A stretch of 64,000 bases of DNA, from positions 1,984,001 to 2,048,000 of the forward strand of contig NZ_CP017990.1 of NCBI RefSeq assembly GCF_002208095.1, in the 5' to 3' direction. Below the pieces are notes generated by a model. That model saw nothing but the letters and a program-made list of their open reading frames with translations. It was not told the DNA's origin and did no database searches. The stretch's first letter is position 1. Each line of letters starts with the position of its first letter. This DNA comes from Enterobacter cloacae complex sp. ECNIH7. Lineage in GTDB: Bacteria > Pseudomonadota > Gammaproteobacteria > Enterobacterales > Enterobacteriaceae. The position numbers and the translations under genes are program-made. Below are positions 9,601 through 21,861 of the stretch, one piece after another.

Positions 9601-10132
9601 GGTCGCTGCCCATCGGGTAAAGGTCAAGCAGCGCGCCGCGGGTCGCGTATTCCCCGTGCTCCATCACCTGGTCGACGTGGCGATAGCCGGCACCGTCAAG
9701 CTGCGCGCGCAGGGCGTCACGGGACAGGCGCTGGCCTTTTTTCATCACCAGCGCGTGACCGTGCAGATAGCTGTGCGGACAGACGCGCTGCATCAGGGTG
9801 TTCACCGGCACAATCAGCACGCCGCGCTGCATGGTCGGCAGCTGATAGAGCGTCGACAGGCGCGAGGAGATGATCTCCTGATGCGGAGAGAAGCTGTCAT
9901 ACGGCAGCGTCTCCCAGTCGGCCAGGCTGAACACCAGGCTATCGGTGAACTGGCGAATTTCATCTTGCAGGCGCAGGGCGTTTTGCATATCCGGGGCAAC
10001 CAGAATCACCGGGCCTGAATGACGCTCGGCGATTTCCGCCACCAGCGTGGCGCACGCCGCGCCCGTGAGTTCACCCAGCTGGCGCTGGTCGCCCGCTTTG
10101 ACAGGCAAGGAATAACGATAGTGTTCAGGCAT
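6686..10132 (-). CDS. mfd: Transcription-repair coupling factor Mfd
   Basis: 1148 residues, the E. coli length. ATP-dependent translocase that removes stalled RNA polymerase at DNA lesions and recruits UvrA. The order is UvrB-homology domains (about 1-340), an inert domain, the RNA-polymerase-interaction domain (about 475-550), a RecG-like motor with Walker A CGDVGFGKTEVAMR (near 625) and DEEH box IVDEEHRFG (near 730), the TRG motif region after motif VI, and the C-terminal regulatory domain. I chose MPEHYRYSLP at 10132 because it aligns with E. coli MPEQYRYTLP; 17 further codons upstream are open. It is downstream of ycfT on the opposite side, as in E. coli order. Confidence 0.98.
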   Translation of the reverse strand: MPEHYRYSLPVKAGDQRQLGELTGAACATLVAEIAERHSGPVILVAPDMQNALRLQDEIRQFTDSLVFSLADWETLPYDSFSPHQEIISSRLSTLYQLPTMQRGVLIVPVNTLMQRVCPHSYLHGHALVMKKGQRLSRDALRAQLDGAGYRHVDQVMEHGEYATRGALLDLYPMGSDQPYRLDFFDDEIDSLRVFDADTQRTLEEVESINLLPAHEFPTDKTAIELFRSQWRDRFEVKRDAEHIYQQVSKGTLPAGIEYWQPLFFNEPLPALFSYFPANTLIVNTGDIDASASRFESETRARFENRGVDPMRPLLPPEALWLRTDELNAELKRWPRMQLKTDSLADKAANTNLAFRTLPDLAVQAQQKSPLDNLRKFLESFTGPVVFSVESEGRREALGELLGRIKVAPKRILRLSEATGNGRYLMIGAAEHGFIDTLNNLALICESDLLGERVARRRQDSRRTINPDTLIRNLAELHPGQPIVHLEHGVGRYQGMTTLEAGGIKGEYLMLTYANDAKLYVPVSSLHLISRYAGGAEENAPLHKLGGDAWARARQKAAEKVRDVAAELLDIYAQRAAKQGFAFKHDKEQYQLFCDSFPFETTPDQAQAINAVLSDMCQPLAMDRLVCGDVGFGKTEVAMRAAFLAVENNKQVAVLVPTTLLAQQHFDNFRDRFANWPVRIEMLSRFRSTKEQTQILEQASEGKIDILIGTHKLLQSDVKWKDLGLLIVDEEHRFGVRHKERIKAMRADVDILTLTATPIPRTLNMAMSGMRDLSIIATPPARRLAVKTFVREYDNLVVREAILREVLRGGQVYYLYNDVENIQKAADRLAELVPEARIAIGHGQMRERELERVMNDFHHQRFNVLVCTTIIETGIDIPTANTIIIERADHFGLAQLHQLRGRVGRSHHQAYAWLLTPHPKAMTTDAQKRLEAIASLEDLGAGFALATHDLEIRGAGELLGEDQSGSMETIGFSLYMELLENAVDALKAGREPSLEDLTSQQTEVELRMPSLLPDDFIPDVNTRLSFYKRIASAKKENELEEIKVELIDRFGLLPDPARNLLDIARLRQQAQKLGIRKLEGNEKGGVIEFAEKNHVNPMWLIGLLQKQPQHFRLDGPTRLKFTQELTERKTRMDWVRNFMRQLEENAIA

Positions 10133-10250
10133 GGCTATGTCAGAGTCTCTTATGGATATACCAACAGTATTGGGGCATATCACTGATACGCAATGTCTTT
10201 ATTATCCTCGATCGTTTTACATAAGCAAATCGTAACCGCACGGCAGGGCT

Positions 10251-10272
10251 AAACGCCCCCAAAACGGGGGCG
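10251..10272 (-). terminator. Hairpin downstream of ycfT
   Basis: CGCCCCC (10254-10260) and GGGGGCG (10266-10272). On the minus strand it is followed by only TTTA, so it is a weak terminator candidate for ycfT. Confidence 0.4.
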
Positions 10273-10281
10273 GAGAGGGCA

Positions 10282-11355
10282 TTAACGCGTTGAAGGTGAC
10301 AGGGTCAGCGTAGACGGAGGAGAGAAGAAAACGTCCCCAAACAGCGCGGTGGAGATCTTACGCACCCCGAGCCCGGCAAGGGTACAGATAAACAGGCTGG
10401 CAAACGGGTAGACCAGCACCAGGGTGAGCTCTGCCCAGACCGGCCACGAGGCGGCATTCATTTCGCCAATCAGGAACAGGCTAAAGGCCTCAATCAGGAT
10501 GCGGTGGGTGGTATAAATCGCAATGGTATTTGAGCCAATCACGTTCAGCAGATTGTTCGGGTGAACGGCATAGCGCTGCTCAAGGCTGTAGAACAGCTTC
10601 ATGATCAGCACAATCGACAGCAATGAGAGCAGCAGCGGAACGTTAGCAAACCACAGCACCACGGAGACGGCGGCGAAAGCCCCGGTTGCCAGCCAGATGC
10701 GGCGCAGGTTGACGCTTTTCATCCACGCCATCAGCTCTGCGCCATACCACGCCCCGAGGCTGTAGTAGATCATGTTGCGTACCACGCTGTTCATTCCCCA
10801 TCACGGCAGCGGCAGGAAGTTAATCGCGATGCTTGCCAGCGCCAGCAGTCCCAGTGCCGGCAGCTTCCAGCGGCTCAGCAGTTTACACAGCGTGAAGTAG
10901 ACCACCAGAGCATACAGATACCACAAACTGGTGCTGGCGGTGATCATCCCCAGCACAAAGCCTGAGAACGAGTCGGCGTAGGCCGCGTTCGACGAGGTGG
11001 CAAGCTCACGCTCGGGCGCCAGCCAGGCGTTCAGGTGGGTCAACGCCTGCCATTGCAGGACGCCCCACAGCGCCAGGACCCAGACAATGCTCCAGATCCG
11101 TTTATCGAGACTGGTTCGCCAGTCCACTTCGTCAATATAACGACGGATCAGGTAGCCGGAGATAAAGAAGAAGACCGGCATACGAAACGGTGCGAGATAG
11201 AGGTTAAAATAGACCCAGCATTTGGCGAGAAGGCCGGAGAGCGGGTGTTGCAGCCCGATCAGATGCGGATAAAACGTGATAACCGAATGATAGATAACCA
11301 CCAGGCAGATACACAGCCCTTTTATCTGGTTAATCCATAATGCTTTTTGCTTCAT
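10282..11355 (-). pseudogene. ycfT: ycfT acyltransferase-3 membrane protein, interrupted by an in-frame TGA
   Basis: The whole interval is one frame of 358 codons, equal to E. coli YcfT (357 residues plus stop), broken only by TGA at 10801-10803. The N-terminal half ends ...INFLPLP and the C-terminal half resumes after the stop as WGMNSVVRN. E. coli reads PTPWWGMNS there, so one Trp codon TGG has become TGA (codon 185). The protein is an inner-membrane acyltransferase-3/YeiB-like family member with about ten membrane spans, the early HSVITFYP segment and the RMPVFFFISGY motif. An ATG follows six bases after the stop and could allow a separate C-terminal fragment. It could be a recent pseudogene or a base-call error. 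Confidence 0.85.
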
Positions 11356-11549
11356 TGTTCGCCACTACCTTATTGCCATAAACGAACGAGCAATTGTTGT
11401 AAAACGACACCAGGATGTAATGGGTAACAGTCTGTATCAGGAGGTTTTTCGGAAAAGGTGGAGGTTGCGAGGTGAGAATTCAGACAATAGCACCCTGATT
11501 TATCTGAATTTTTCGGGAAAATGATTACCAAAGCTTACTGTTTCAGTCA

Positions 11550-14749
<3,200 letters not shown>

Positions 14750-14802
14750 TTACGTCATGATCTAGCGGCTTTCGGGCCGCCAGGTAAAAGGAGGAATGCG
14801 TT

Positions 14803-15714
14803 ATGTATTACGGATTTGATATTGGCGGCACCAAGATTGCGCTCGGCGCGTTTGATAAAGACCTCAAACTGCAGTGGGAAACCCGCGTTCCCACGCCGCG
14901 CGAAAGCTACGACGAATTTTTAACCGCGATTGCCGCGCTGGTGGCGCAGGCCGATGAACGCTTTGGCGTGAAAGGCAGCGTCGGCATCGGCATTCCGGGT
15001 ATGCCCGAAACCGACGACGGCACGCTGTATGCCGCCAACGTGCCTGCCGCCAGCGGTAAACCGCTCCGCGCCGATCTCTCTGCTCTCCTTGAACGCGACG
15101 TGCGTTTAGACAATGATGCTAACTGCTTTGCGCTCTCTGAAGCCTGGGACGATGAGTTCCGTCAGTATCCGCTGGTGATGGGGCTGATCCTCGGTACCGG
15201 CGTCGGCGGGGGGATTGTGATCAACGGTAAGCCCATCACCGGGCGCAGCTACATCACCGGCGAGTTTGGCCATATCCGCCTGCCGGTGGATGCTCTCGAG
15301 GTGGTGGGACGCGATTTCCCGCTGACCCGCTGCGGCTGCGGCCAGCACGGCTGTATTGAGAACTACCTCTCAGGGCGCGGGTTTGCATGGCTTTACGAAC
15401 ACTTCTATCATCAGAAACTTGAGGCCCCTCAAATCATTACCCTGTGGGAGCAAGGGGATGCGCAGGCGCGCGAGCACGTCGAGCGCTATCTGGATCTGCT
15501 GGCGGTGTGTCTGGGAAATATTCTCACCATCGTCGACCCGGATCTGCTGGTGATCGGGGGAGGGCTGTCAAACTTTACCGCGATTACGGAACGGTTGTCC
15601 GGGCGTTTGCCCCGACATTTATTGCCGGTTGCCCGCGTGCCGCGTATTGAACGCGCGCGACACGGGGACGCAGGAGGCATGCGCGGAGCCGCATTCCTTC
15701 ATCTCACCGATTAG
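14803..15714 (+). CDS. nagK: N-acetyl-D-glucosamine kinase NagK
   Basis: ROK-family sugar kinase, 303 residues, that phosphorylates GlcNAc released during peptidoglycan recycling. The ATP-binding motif [11 protein letters not shown] is at the N-terminus, the second nucleotide loop [10 protein letters not shown] near residue 130, and the ROK zinc site [15 protein letters not shown] near residue 180. GGAGG lies eight bases ahead of the ATG. It follows lolE by 53 bp and precedes cobB by 14 bp on the same strand. With nagZ at the start of the window it represents the cytoplasmic amino-sugar recycling route. Confidence 0.97.
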   Translation: MYYGFDIGGTKIALGAFDKDLKLQWETRVPTPRESYDEFLTAIAALVAQADERFGVKGSVGIGIPGMPETDDGTLYAANVPAASGKPLRADLSALLERDVRLDNDANCFALSEAWDDEFRQYPLVMGLILGTGVGGGIVINGKPITGRSYITGEFGHIRLPVDALEVVGRDFPLTRCGCGQHGCIENYLSGRGFAWLYEHFYHQKLEAPQIITLWEQGDAQAREHVERYLDLLAVCLGNILTIVDPDLLVIGGGLSNFTAITERLSGRLPRHLLPVARVPRIERARHGDAGGMRGAAFLHLTD

Positions 15715-15728
15715 TTTACGAGGTTTCT

Positions 15729-16550
15729 ATGCTGTCGCGTCGCCAGGGTCGACTCAGCCGTTTTCGCAAAAACAAACGCCGCTTGCGTGAGCGCTTGCGC
15801 CAGCGGATCTTTTTCAGAGACAGAATGATGCCAGAAGCGATGGATAAACCCAGAGTGGTGGTGCTGACCGGGGCGGGGATCTCCGCCGAGTCAGGAATTC
15901 GAACCTTCCGCGCGGCGGACGGGCTGTGGGAAGAGCACCGCGTGGAGGATGTGGCCACGCCGGAAGGCTTTGCCCGCGATCCGGATCTCGTCCAGGCGTT
16001 TTACAACGCCCGCCGCCGTCAGCTTCAGCAGCCTGAAGTCGCGCCGAATGCGGCGCATCTGGCGCTGGCGAAGCTGGAAGAGGCGCTGGGCGATCGTTTT
16101 CTGCTGGTAACGCAGAATATCGACAACCTGCACGAGCGGGCCGGTAACAAGAACATCATTCACATGCACGGCGAGCTGCTCAAGGTTCGCTGCGCCTGGA
16201 GCGGTCAGGTGCTGGACTGGCAAGAGGACGTGCTGCCTGAGGATAAGTGCCACTGCTGCCAGTTCCCGTCGCGCCTGCGTCCGCACGTGGTCTGGTTCGG
16301 TGAAATGCCGCTGGGAATGGATGATATCTACAGCGCGCTGGCGATGGCCGACGTATTTATCGCCATCGGCACATCCGGCCATGTTTACCCGGCGGCGGGG
16401 TTTGTCCACGAAGCGCGACTGCACGGCGCGCATACGGTAGAACTCAATCTTGAGCCAAGCCAGGTGGGCAGCGAGTTTGAAGAGAAACACTACGGTCTGG
16501 CAAGCACGGTCGTCCCGGAGTTTGTCGACAAGCTGCTGAAAGGGCTGTAA
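15729..16550 (+). CDS. cobB: NAD-dependent protein deacylase CobB (sirtuin)
   Basis: 273 residues. The N-terminal Arg/Lys-rich extension of about 37 residues (long CobB isoform) is followed by the sirtuin core: [14 protein letters not shown] for NAD binding, [12 protein letters not shown], catalytic His in [11 protein letters not shown], and a zinc site with C-C...CHCC. It removes acetyl and succinyl groups, for example from acetyl-CoA synthetase. The start uses GAGG five bases ahead; an internal ATG at 15840 ([11 protein letters not shown]) matches the short E. coli isoform. The C-terminus stops at LLKGL, six residues earlier than E. coli. Confidence 0.95.
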   Translation: MLSRRQGRLSRFRKNKRRLRERLRQRIFFRDRMMPEAMDKPRVVVLTGAGISAESGIRTFRAADGLWEEHRVEDVATPEGFARDPDLVQAFYNARRRQLQQPEVAPNAAHLALAKLEEALGDRFLLVTQNIDNLHERAGNKNIIHMHGELLKVRCAWSGQVLDWQEDVLPEDKCHCCQFPSRLRPHVVWFGEMPLGMDDIYSALAMADVFIAIGTSGHVYPAAGFVHEARLHGAHTVELNLEPSQVGSEFEEKHYGLASTVVPEFVDKLLKGL

Positions 16551-16563
16551 CGGCAATCGCGTG

Positions 16564-16597
16564 AAAAGGCACCCGTCCAGCGGGTGCCTTTTTATTT
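16564..16597. terminator. Terminator after cobB, convergent with the chemoreceptor gene
   Basis: AAGGCACCCG (16566-16575), loop TCCAG, CGGGTGCCTT (16581-16590) followed by TTTATTT, with AAAA on the other side, so it may act in both directions. Confidence 0.88.
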
Positions 16598-18527
16598 ATG
16601 AATGGAAGAACGCCAGCGTCTTCTCGAGCGATTTAGCCTGCTCATCCAGCGAGAGCGCCGCCGCAGAGATCTGCTGAACCAGAGAGGCATTCTGCTGGGT
16701 CGTGCTGTCCATCTGGTTAACGGCGGTGCTGACCTGGCTAATCCCGCGATTTTGCTCATCCAGCGCCTGAACGATATCGTTGATGACCAGATGCACATGC
16801 GATACCGCTTCAATCACCTGTTTCATCATCACCCCCGTTTCATTGACCAGCTCAACGCCTTTGCTCACGCGCCCTGAGGACTCGGCAATCAGCTGAGAGA
16901 TCTCTTTTGCCGCGTTAGCGCTTCGCTGGGCCAGGTTGCGCACTTCCCCTGCGACGACCGCGAAGCCGCGCCCCTGTTCGCCAGCCCGTGCCGCTTCAAC
17001 AGCAGCATTCAGCGCCAGGATATTGGTCTGGAAGGCGATGCCATCGACAATGCTGTTAATCTCGCCGATCTTACGCGCGCTCTCGTCAATCTCCCCGATC
17101 ACCACGACCACGTCGTTCACCAGCGTTTCACCGTGCCCGGCGAGGCTCGCGGCGCGATCGGTCAGCGTGGTCGCCTTGTGGGCGTTGTCGGCGTTATTCT
17201 TCACCGTGACCGAAATCTCTTCCATGCTGGCTGCCGTTTCAACAATCGCAGCCGCCTGTTCCTCGGTTCGCGAGGCGAGGTCAAGGTTGCCCGCCGAAAT
17301 TTCACTGGTGCCGCCGTGCACGGAGTGGCTGGCTTCGCTGATATTGTCGACGATGCGCTTGAGCTGCATCTGCATGGTGTGCAGGGCATAAAAAATGCTG
17401 TGGGTATCTCCGGAACGAACCGGGATGGTGTTGTTCAGATCTCCCCGGGCAACGGCCAGGGCGATCCCGGCGGCCTCCGAAGGTTCGCCCCCAACCGGAC
17501 GGTCAACTTTACGGGTGAAGATCTGTGCCATGACCAGGCTAACCGCCACGATGCTTAACACCATCATGATGATGGCTTTCAGTAAAAATGCGCGCGCTTC
17601 GGCCATCACTTCGCTGACCGGCGTGATAATGGCGAGTTTCCACGGCGTCTGGCTGTTACCGACGGCGATGTCCTGCCAGGTGATGAACACGTCCTCCTTC
17701 AGCAGCGGATCGTTTACCCGGGTGACGTCATGACCGGCAATCTGACCGGCGTAAGGCTTGCCTGCCGCGCGCTTGTCCGGGCTGGACACCACGTTATTCC
17801 CCGCAGACAGGAGCAGGGCATAGCCTGTGCCGTTCCACGGTTTAATCGCGCCGATGGTCGACTGCAGCGTGGCGAGGGAGAAGTCAGAGGTGACCGAACC
17901 CAGAAACTGACCGTCGCGCATGATGGGGGCGGCAATCGAGGTGAGCATCACGTCCACGCCGTTGTAGGGATAGATATAGGGCTCGATGATCACATCTTTA
18001 TGGCGTTGTTTCGGCAGCAGATAATAATCGCCGCTGCCGGGCGTTTCGATGTCCGTCAGCAGGTGTAATGCCGGTTTGCCGGTGGCGTCCCGGTCGACGT
18101 AGCGGGCGTAGCGCCCGGCAGGATCTTCACCGCTCTGACCGGCCCAGACGGCATCTTTATCGTCGAACGCGTTAGGCTCAAAGGCCATCGACATGGAGAG
18201 AAACTGTGGGTGAGCCGAAAGGTAGTGGATGAGCAGCTGGTTCAGGCTCTGGCGTTCGGTCACGCCCGCCTCGCGCAGCGCCAGGGCGCTGTTGCCCATG
18301 TCCCGGGCGGCAGTCAGGGCAGAATCCAGCTGTTTGCTGACCTGCAACGCTTGCACCTCGGCAATCTGGCGGATATGTTTTTTGGCCAGAACCTCCTGCT
18401 GTGCCATCCACTGCCACATCATAAACCCGATCGTTGCCGTAAAGCCCACCGTTACGGTGAGGAAAATGGACAACAGCATCAACGTCTTGACGCTTATTTT
18501 TTTTCTTCGGACCATGGCGTCTTTCAT
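16596..18527 (-). CDS. Methyl-accepting chemotaxis protein with dCache sensor
   Basis: 643 residues from the ATG at 18527, which sits six bases after GGGAG; MRMK at 18533 is the alternative. TM1 is about residues 15-36, then a periplasmic double-Cache domain (about 40-305, with the [15 protein letters not shown] and [19 protein letters not shown] segments), TM2 about 310-333, a HAMP region and the cytoplasmic signalling hairpin with the conserved tip [16 protein letters not shown]-type sequence. The C-terminus ends LAFFHS with no NWETF-like pentapeptide, so it probably depends on other receptors for CheR/CheB recruitment. The ligand is unknown. E. coli has no gene like this between cobB and potD. 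Confidence 0.9.
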   Translation of the reverse strand: MKDAMVRRKKISVKTLMLLSIFLTVTVGFTATIGFMMWQWMAQQEVLAKKHIRQIAEVQALQVSKQLDSALTAARDMGNSALALREAGVTERQSLNQLLIHYLSAHPQFLSMSMAFEPNAFDDKDAVWAGQSGEDPAGRYARYVDRDATGKPALHLLTDIETPGSGDYYLLPKQRHKDVIIEPYIYPYNGVDVMLTSIAAPIMRDGQFLGSVTSDFSLATLQSTIGAIKPWNGTGYALLLSAGNNVVSSPDKRAAGKPYAGQIAGHDVTRVNDPLLKEDVFITWQDIAVGNSQTPWKLAIITPVSEVMAEARAFLLKAIIMMVLSIVAVSLVMAQIFTRKVDRPVGGEPSEAAGIALAVARGDLNNTIPVRSGDTHSIFYALHTMQMQLKRIVDNISEASHSVHGGTSEISAGNLDLASRTEEQAAAIVETAASMEEISVTVKNNADNAHKATTLTDRAASLAGHGETLVNDVVVVIGEIDESARKIGEINSIVDGIAFQTNILALNAAVEAARAGEQGRGFAVVAGEVRNLAQRSANAAKEISQLIAESSGRVSKGVELVNETGVMMKQVIEAVSHVHLVINDIVQALDEQNRGISQVSTAVNQMDSTTQQNASLVQQISAAALSLDEQAKSLEKTLAFFHS

Positions 18528-18572
18528 TCTCATCTCCCGTAATATCGTGCATGTCGGGCAGGCACATATTCC

Positions 18573-18580
18573 TTATCGGA
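18573..18580 (-). promoter_or_regulatory. Possible sigma-28 -10 element for the chemoreceptor
   Basis: On the minus strand this reads TCCGATAA, 7 of 8 to the FliA -10 consensus GCCGATAA, about 45 bases before the gene. The -35 side (TACAGAAA) matches poorly, so the call is tentative, though flagellar control of a chemoreceptor is expected. Confidence 0.35.
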
Positions 18581-18763
18581 TATTTTCTCCTCTTTCTGTA
18601 GAGCGTCAGAAATATTTAATTTAAATTTTGTTTCGTAAATCCAGTTAATTAGTGTGGATGCTTTTATTTTGTGCATTCAATCAAAATAGTGCTCGATAAA
18701 GCTCGTTATCGTCGTGTAGAAAGAGGATGCTAATAAATATAAAGTTGTAGAGGAGGATGGGAT

Positions 18764-19993
18764 ATGTACGGATTTATTGCGCGACAACCCATTTTTAACC
18801 CTGAGATGAAGACGGTGGCCTACGAGCTGCTGTTCAGAGATGGGATGACAAACCGTTTTCCGGATGTGTCGGCGGAATATGCCACCTCCAGGATGATCTC
18901 AGATCAGTTTTTATGCGTGCCGTCCCAGCGCATCGCCGGGGCACATACGTCGTTTATTAATTTCCCGTCGCGAATGGTCATAGACCGCAGTGGAGAAGCG
19001 CTGGATAAAGAGCGCGTGGTCATTGAGATCCTGGAAGATGCTGTGCCGGGAGAGGAGCTGTTGCAGGCCGTCAGGGAGATGAGTGCGGATGGTTATCAGT
19101 TTGCGCTTGATGATTTCACGCTTGCGCCAGAATGGGATGTTTTTTTACCCTATATTTCAATACTGAAGTTTGACGTCAGGAATTATACCTTAGCGCAAAT
19201 TAAACAGTATCTGAAAGAGCGTAAACATTTAACCGGGCATATTAAATATCTCGCTGAAAAAATTGAGACTAAAGAGGAATTCAGCGAATACAGGGAAGAG
19301 GGATTCTCGCTGTTTCAGGGCTATTTTTTCTGCCGTCCGGAGGTCATTAAATATAAACGGCTATCGCAAAATCAGCTGGCGATTTTTCGGCTGCAAATGG
19401 AGGTCGGACGCAATAAACCCGATTTTCGGATCGTCGAGTCGTTGATTAAAACCGATCTCACGCTGTCCTATAAGATTATGCGCTACATGAAGCACACCGC
19501 ATTTAAACATATCGGTGCCTGTAATTTCAGCAAGTTAACCCTGAGCGAAGTCCTCAGATACCTCGGGGAAAACCAGCTGAGACGGTTTGTTGCGGTCGTG
19601 GTCCTCGCCAGTGCGGGCAATGACACCGTCAGCGAGCTTTATCCGCTGAGCATGATGCGCGGCAAGTTCTGCGAGCTAATAGCCGAGACGATGAACGAAC
19701 CGACGCTGGCTGAAAATGCCTTCATGTGCGGCCTGTTTTCTCTGCTCGATACCCTCCTTGAGCTGCCGATGGCCGAGTTGATGAAGCAAATTGCGGTCCC
19801 GCAGAGCGTGAGCAATGCCCTGTGCCACCAGGAGGGACGGTTAGCCGATATGGTGAGCCTTTGCCGTTACTATGAACAGCAGCAGTGGGACGAGGCGACC
19901 CGGGTTCGTCAGGCGCTGGGTCTGTCGGATGAGGATGTGGTTGAGGCGATGAGAAAGGCGACAATCTGGGCAGGGGAGAATGCGGTCAGTTAA
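18764..19993 (+). CDS. EAL-HDOD (YuxH-type) signalling protein
   Basis: 409 residues without membrane spans. The N-terminal half (about 1-195) is an EAL-like domain that opens FIARQPIFNPEMKTVAYELLFRDG. Canonical catalytic motifs are degraded (no DDFGTG; instead LDDFTLAPEWD), so phosphodiesterase activity is unlikely. The C-terminal half (about 200-390) is an HDOD domain. Such proteins (for example Vibrio CdgJ) influence motility without turning over cyclic-di-GMP. AGGAGG lies eight bases ahead of the ATG. It is divergent from the chemoreceptor gene across an AT-rich 230-bp gap, and both are inserted between cobB and potD. Confidence 0.88.
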   Translation: MYGFIARQPIFNPEMKTVAYELLFRDGMTNRFPDVSAEYATSRMISDQFLCVPSQRIAGAHTSFINFPSRMVIDRSGEALDKERVVIEILEDAVPGEELLQAVREMSADGYQFALDDFTLAPEWDVFLPYISILKFDVRNYTLAQIKQYLKERKHLTGHIKYLAEKIETKEEFSEYREEGFSLFQGYFFCRPEVIKYKRLSQNQLAIFRLQMEVGRNKPDFRIVESLIKTDLTLSYKIMRYMKHTAFKHIGACNFSKLTLSEVLRYLGENQLRRFVAVVVLASAGNDTVSELYPLSMMRGKFCELIAETMNEPTLAENAFMCGLFSLLDTLLELPMAELMKQIAVPQSVSNALCHQEGRLADMVSLCRYYEQQQWDEATRVRQALGLSDEDVVEAMRKATIWAGENAVS

Positions 19994-19996
19994 TCC

Positions 19997-20024
19997 TCCT
20001 CACGCCGTACGGGCGGCGTGAGGA
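19997..20024. terminator. Hairpin between convergent EAL-HDOD gene and potD
   Basis: Perfect 11-bp arms TCCTCACGCCG and CGGCGTGAGGA around TACGGG. There is no T-run on either side, so it is a strong hairpin but only a possible terminator. Confidence 0.5.
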
Positions 20025-20038
20025 AGAACGCGATACCG

Positions 20039-21073
20039 TTACCGGCCCGCTTTTAATTTCTGGTAATACTCTTCGTAGAGGCGGCTGGCGTCACCGACAT
20101 CGTTCTGCCATTCACCTTTGCTGATGGTTTCGGCATCCGGATAGAGCGATTTATCGTTAGCTACCTCAGGCTTCAGCAGCTTGCGTGCGGCGAGGTTTGG
20201 CGTCGGGTAGCCAATCGTCTCGGCAACCTGTTTCGCTACGTCCGGGCGCAGCAGGAAGTTAATCAGCTTGTGCGCCCCTTCAGCGTTTTTCGCGTTGGCG
20301 GGGATCGCAAGGCTGTCCATCCAGAAGATCCCGCCTTCTTTCGGCCAGACCACCTCAAGCGGCGTACCGGCCTGGCGGGCGACATACGCGGAGCCGTTCC
20401 ACACCATCCCCAGGTTCACTTCGCCTTCCATATACGGATTTGCCGGGTTATCAGAGTTGAACGCCGCCACGTTAGGCATCAGCTTTTTCAGCTCGTTATA
20501 CGCCGCTTCAATCTCTTTCGGATCCGTCGTGTTGCCCGAGTAGCCCAGCTTGCGCAGCGCGACCTGGAACACTTCACGCGCGTCGTCGGTTAACAGCAGG
20601 CTACCCTTGTACTCTGGTTTCCAGAGATCGGCCCAGCTTGTCACCGTTTTTGGATCGACGGCCTCGCTGTTCACGCCGATCGCGGTTGCTCCCCAGATAT
20701 ACGGAATGGAGTAGTCGTTATTCGGGTCGAACGGCTTGTTGAGCATCTCAGGATCGAGGTTTGCAAAATTGGTTAGCTTCGTTTTGTCGATCTTCTGGAT
20801 CATGCCCTCTTTGCGCATTTTGTCGACAAAGTAGGTGGAAGGCACGACCAGATCGTACGCACCGTCTTTGTAGGTTTTCAGCTTGGCGTACATGGTTTCA
20901 TTCGACTCGTAGGTCGAGTAGATAACCTTGATGCCCGTTTCCTTTGTGAACTGTTCCAGCAGGCCCGGCGGCACGTACTCGGTCCAGTTGTAGAAGTAGA
21001 GTGTTTTGCTGTCATCAGCGTGCGCGGCACCCATGCCAAGCACCAGCGCCGCAGCGGCGAGCATTTTTTTCAT
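20039..21073 (-). CDS. potD: Spermidine/putrescine-binding periplasmic protein PotD
   Basis: 344 residues with a Sec signal peptide of about 19 residues ending GAAHA, then the SBP_bac-type mature protein beginning DDSKTLYFYNWTEYVPPGLL. Polyamine-binding residues sit in the YNWTEYVP, STYFVDKM and MVWNGSAYV segments, which match E. coli PotD. It supplies substrate to PotABC. Its ATG overlaps the potC stop by four bases (ATGA), so potA, potB, potC and potD form one operon read on the minus strand. Confidence 0.97.
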   Translation of the reverse strand: MKKMLAAAALVLGMGAAHADDSKTLYFYNWTEYVPPGLLEQFTKETGIKVIYSTYESNETMYAKLKTYKDGAYDLVVPSTYFVDKMRKEGMIQKIDKTKLTNFANLDPEMLNKPFDPNNDYSIPYIWGATAIGVNSEAVDPKTVTSWADLWKPEYKGSLLLTDDAREVFQVALRKLGYSGNTTDPKEIEAAYNELKKLMPNVAAFNSDNPANPYMEGEVNLGMVWNGSAYVARQAGTPLEVVWPKEGGIFWMDSLAIPANAKNAEGAHKLINFLLRPDVAKQVAETIGYPTPNLAARKLLKPEVANDKSLYPDAETISKGEWQNDVGDASRLYEEYYQKLKAGR

Positions 21074-21861
21074 TTCATTGTCCCCTGAGATTTTGTTTTA
21101 TCACGAGCAATAACCTGGCTGGCAATCACCAGAACCAGCGAAAACACCAGCAGAATGGTCGCCAGCGCGTTCACCTCCGGTGAGACGCCGACTTTCACCA
21201 TTGAATAGATCTTCAACGGCAGAATTTCATAGCTCGGACCGGTGACGAAGGAGGACACGACCACGTCATCCATCGACAGGGTGAAGCTAAGTAGCCATCC
21301 GGCCGCCACGGCGGGCATCGCCAGAGGCAGGATGATTTTGCGCAGGATGATCATCTCGCTGGCACCCAGATCTTTCGCCGCCTCCAGCATGCGCACGTCG
21401 AACCCTTTCAGGCGCGCGAAAACGGTCACCACCACAAACGGCAGGCAGAAGGTGATGTGCGAGAACAGCAGCGACCAGAAGCCAAGCTGTACGCCCAGCA
21501 GCATAAACAGCACCAGCAGCGAAATGGCCATCACGATGTCCGGCGACATCATCACCACAAACAGCATGCCGCTGACGAACGGTTTGCCGCGAAAGCGATA
21601 GCGGTACAGCGCCACGGCGGTGAGCGAGCCAATCAGCGTCGCGAAGGTGGCGGAGAAGATCGCCATCGTCAGCGAGTGCTGCGCGGCCTGCAGCAGGCTA
21701 TCGTTGTTCATCAGCAGGCTGTACCAGTTGGTGGTAAAGCCCTGCCAGTTAATCCCGAAGCGTGAGCTGTTAAACGAGTTCACGATCAAAATAACGATCG
21801 GGATATACAGGTAAGCGTAAATGGCGGTCATAAAACCGCCGCGAAGCAGTCGACCGATCAT
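21070..21861 (-). CDS. potC: Spermidine/putrescine ABC permease PotC
   Basis: 263-residue inner-membrane permease with six predicted TMs and the EAA loop in the form [24 protein letters not shown], which contacts PotA. The N-terminus [22 protein letters not shown] matches the family. It overlaps potB by four bases and potD by four bases. It works with PotB as the heterodimeric channel. Confidence 0.96.
   Translation of the reverse strand: MIGRLLRGGFMTAIYAYLYIPIVILIVNSFNSSRFGINWQGFTTNWYSLLMNNDSLLQAAQHSLTMAIFSATFATLIGSLTAVALYRYRFRGKPFVSGMLFVVMMSPDIVMAISLLVLFMLLGVQLGFWSLLFSHITFCLPFVVVTVFARLKGFDVRMLEAAKDLGASEMIILRKIILPLAMPAVAAGWLLSFTLSMDDVVVSSFVTGPSYEILPLKIYSMVKVGVSPEVNALATILLVFSLVLVIASQVIARDKTKSQGTMK

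Noticed and set aside
10801-10803. TGA in ycfT read as selenocysteine
   Set aside because: The homologous residue is Trp, not Cys or Sec, and I see no bSECIS-like hairpin just downstream; selD in the window is unrelated.
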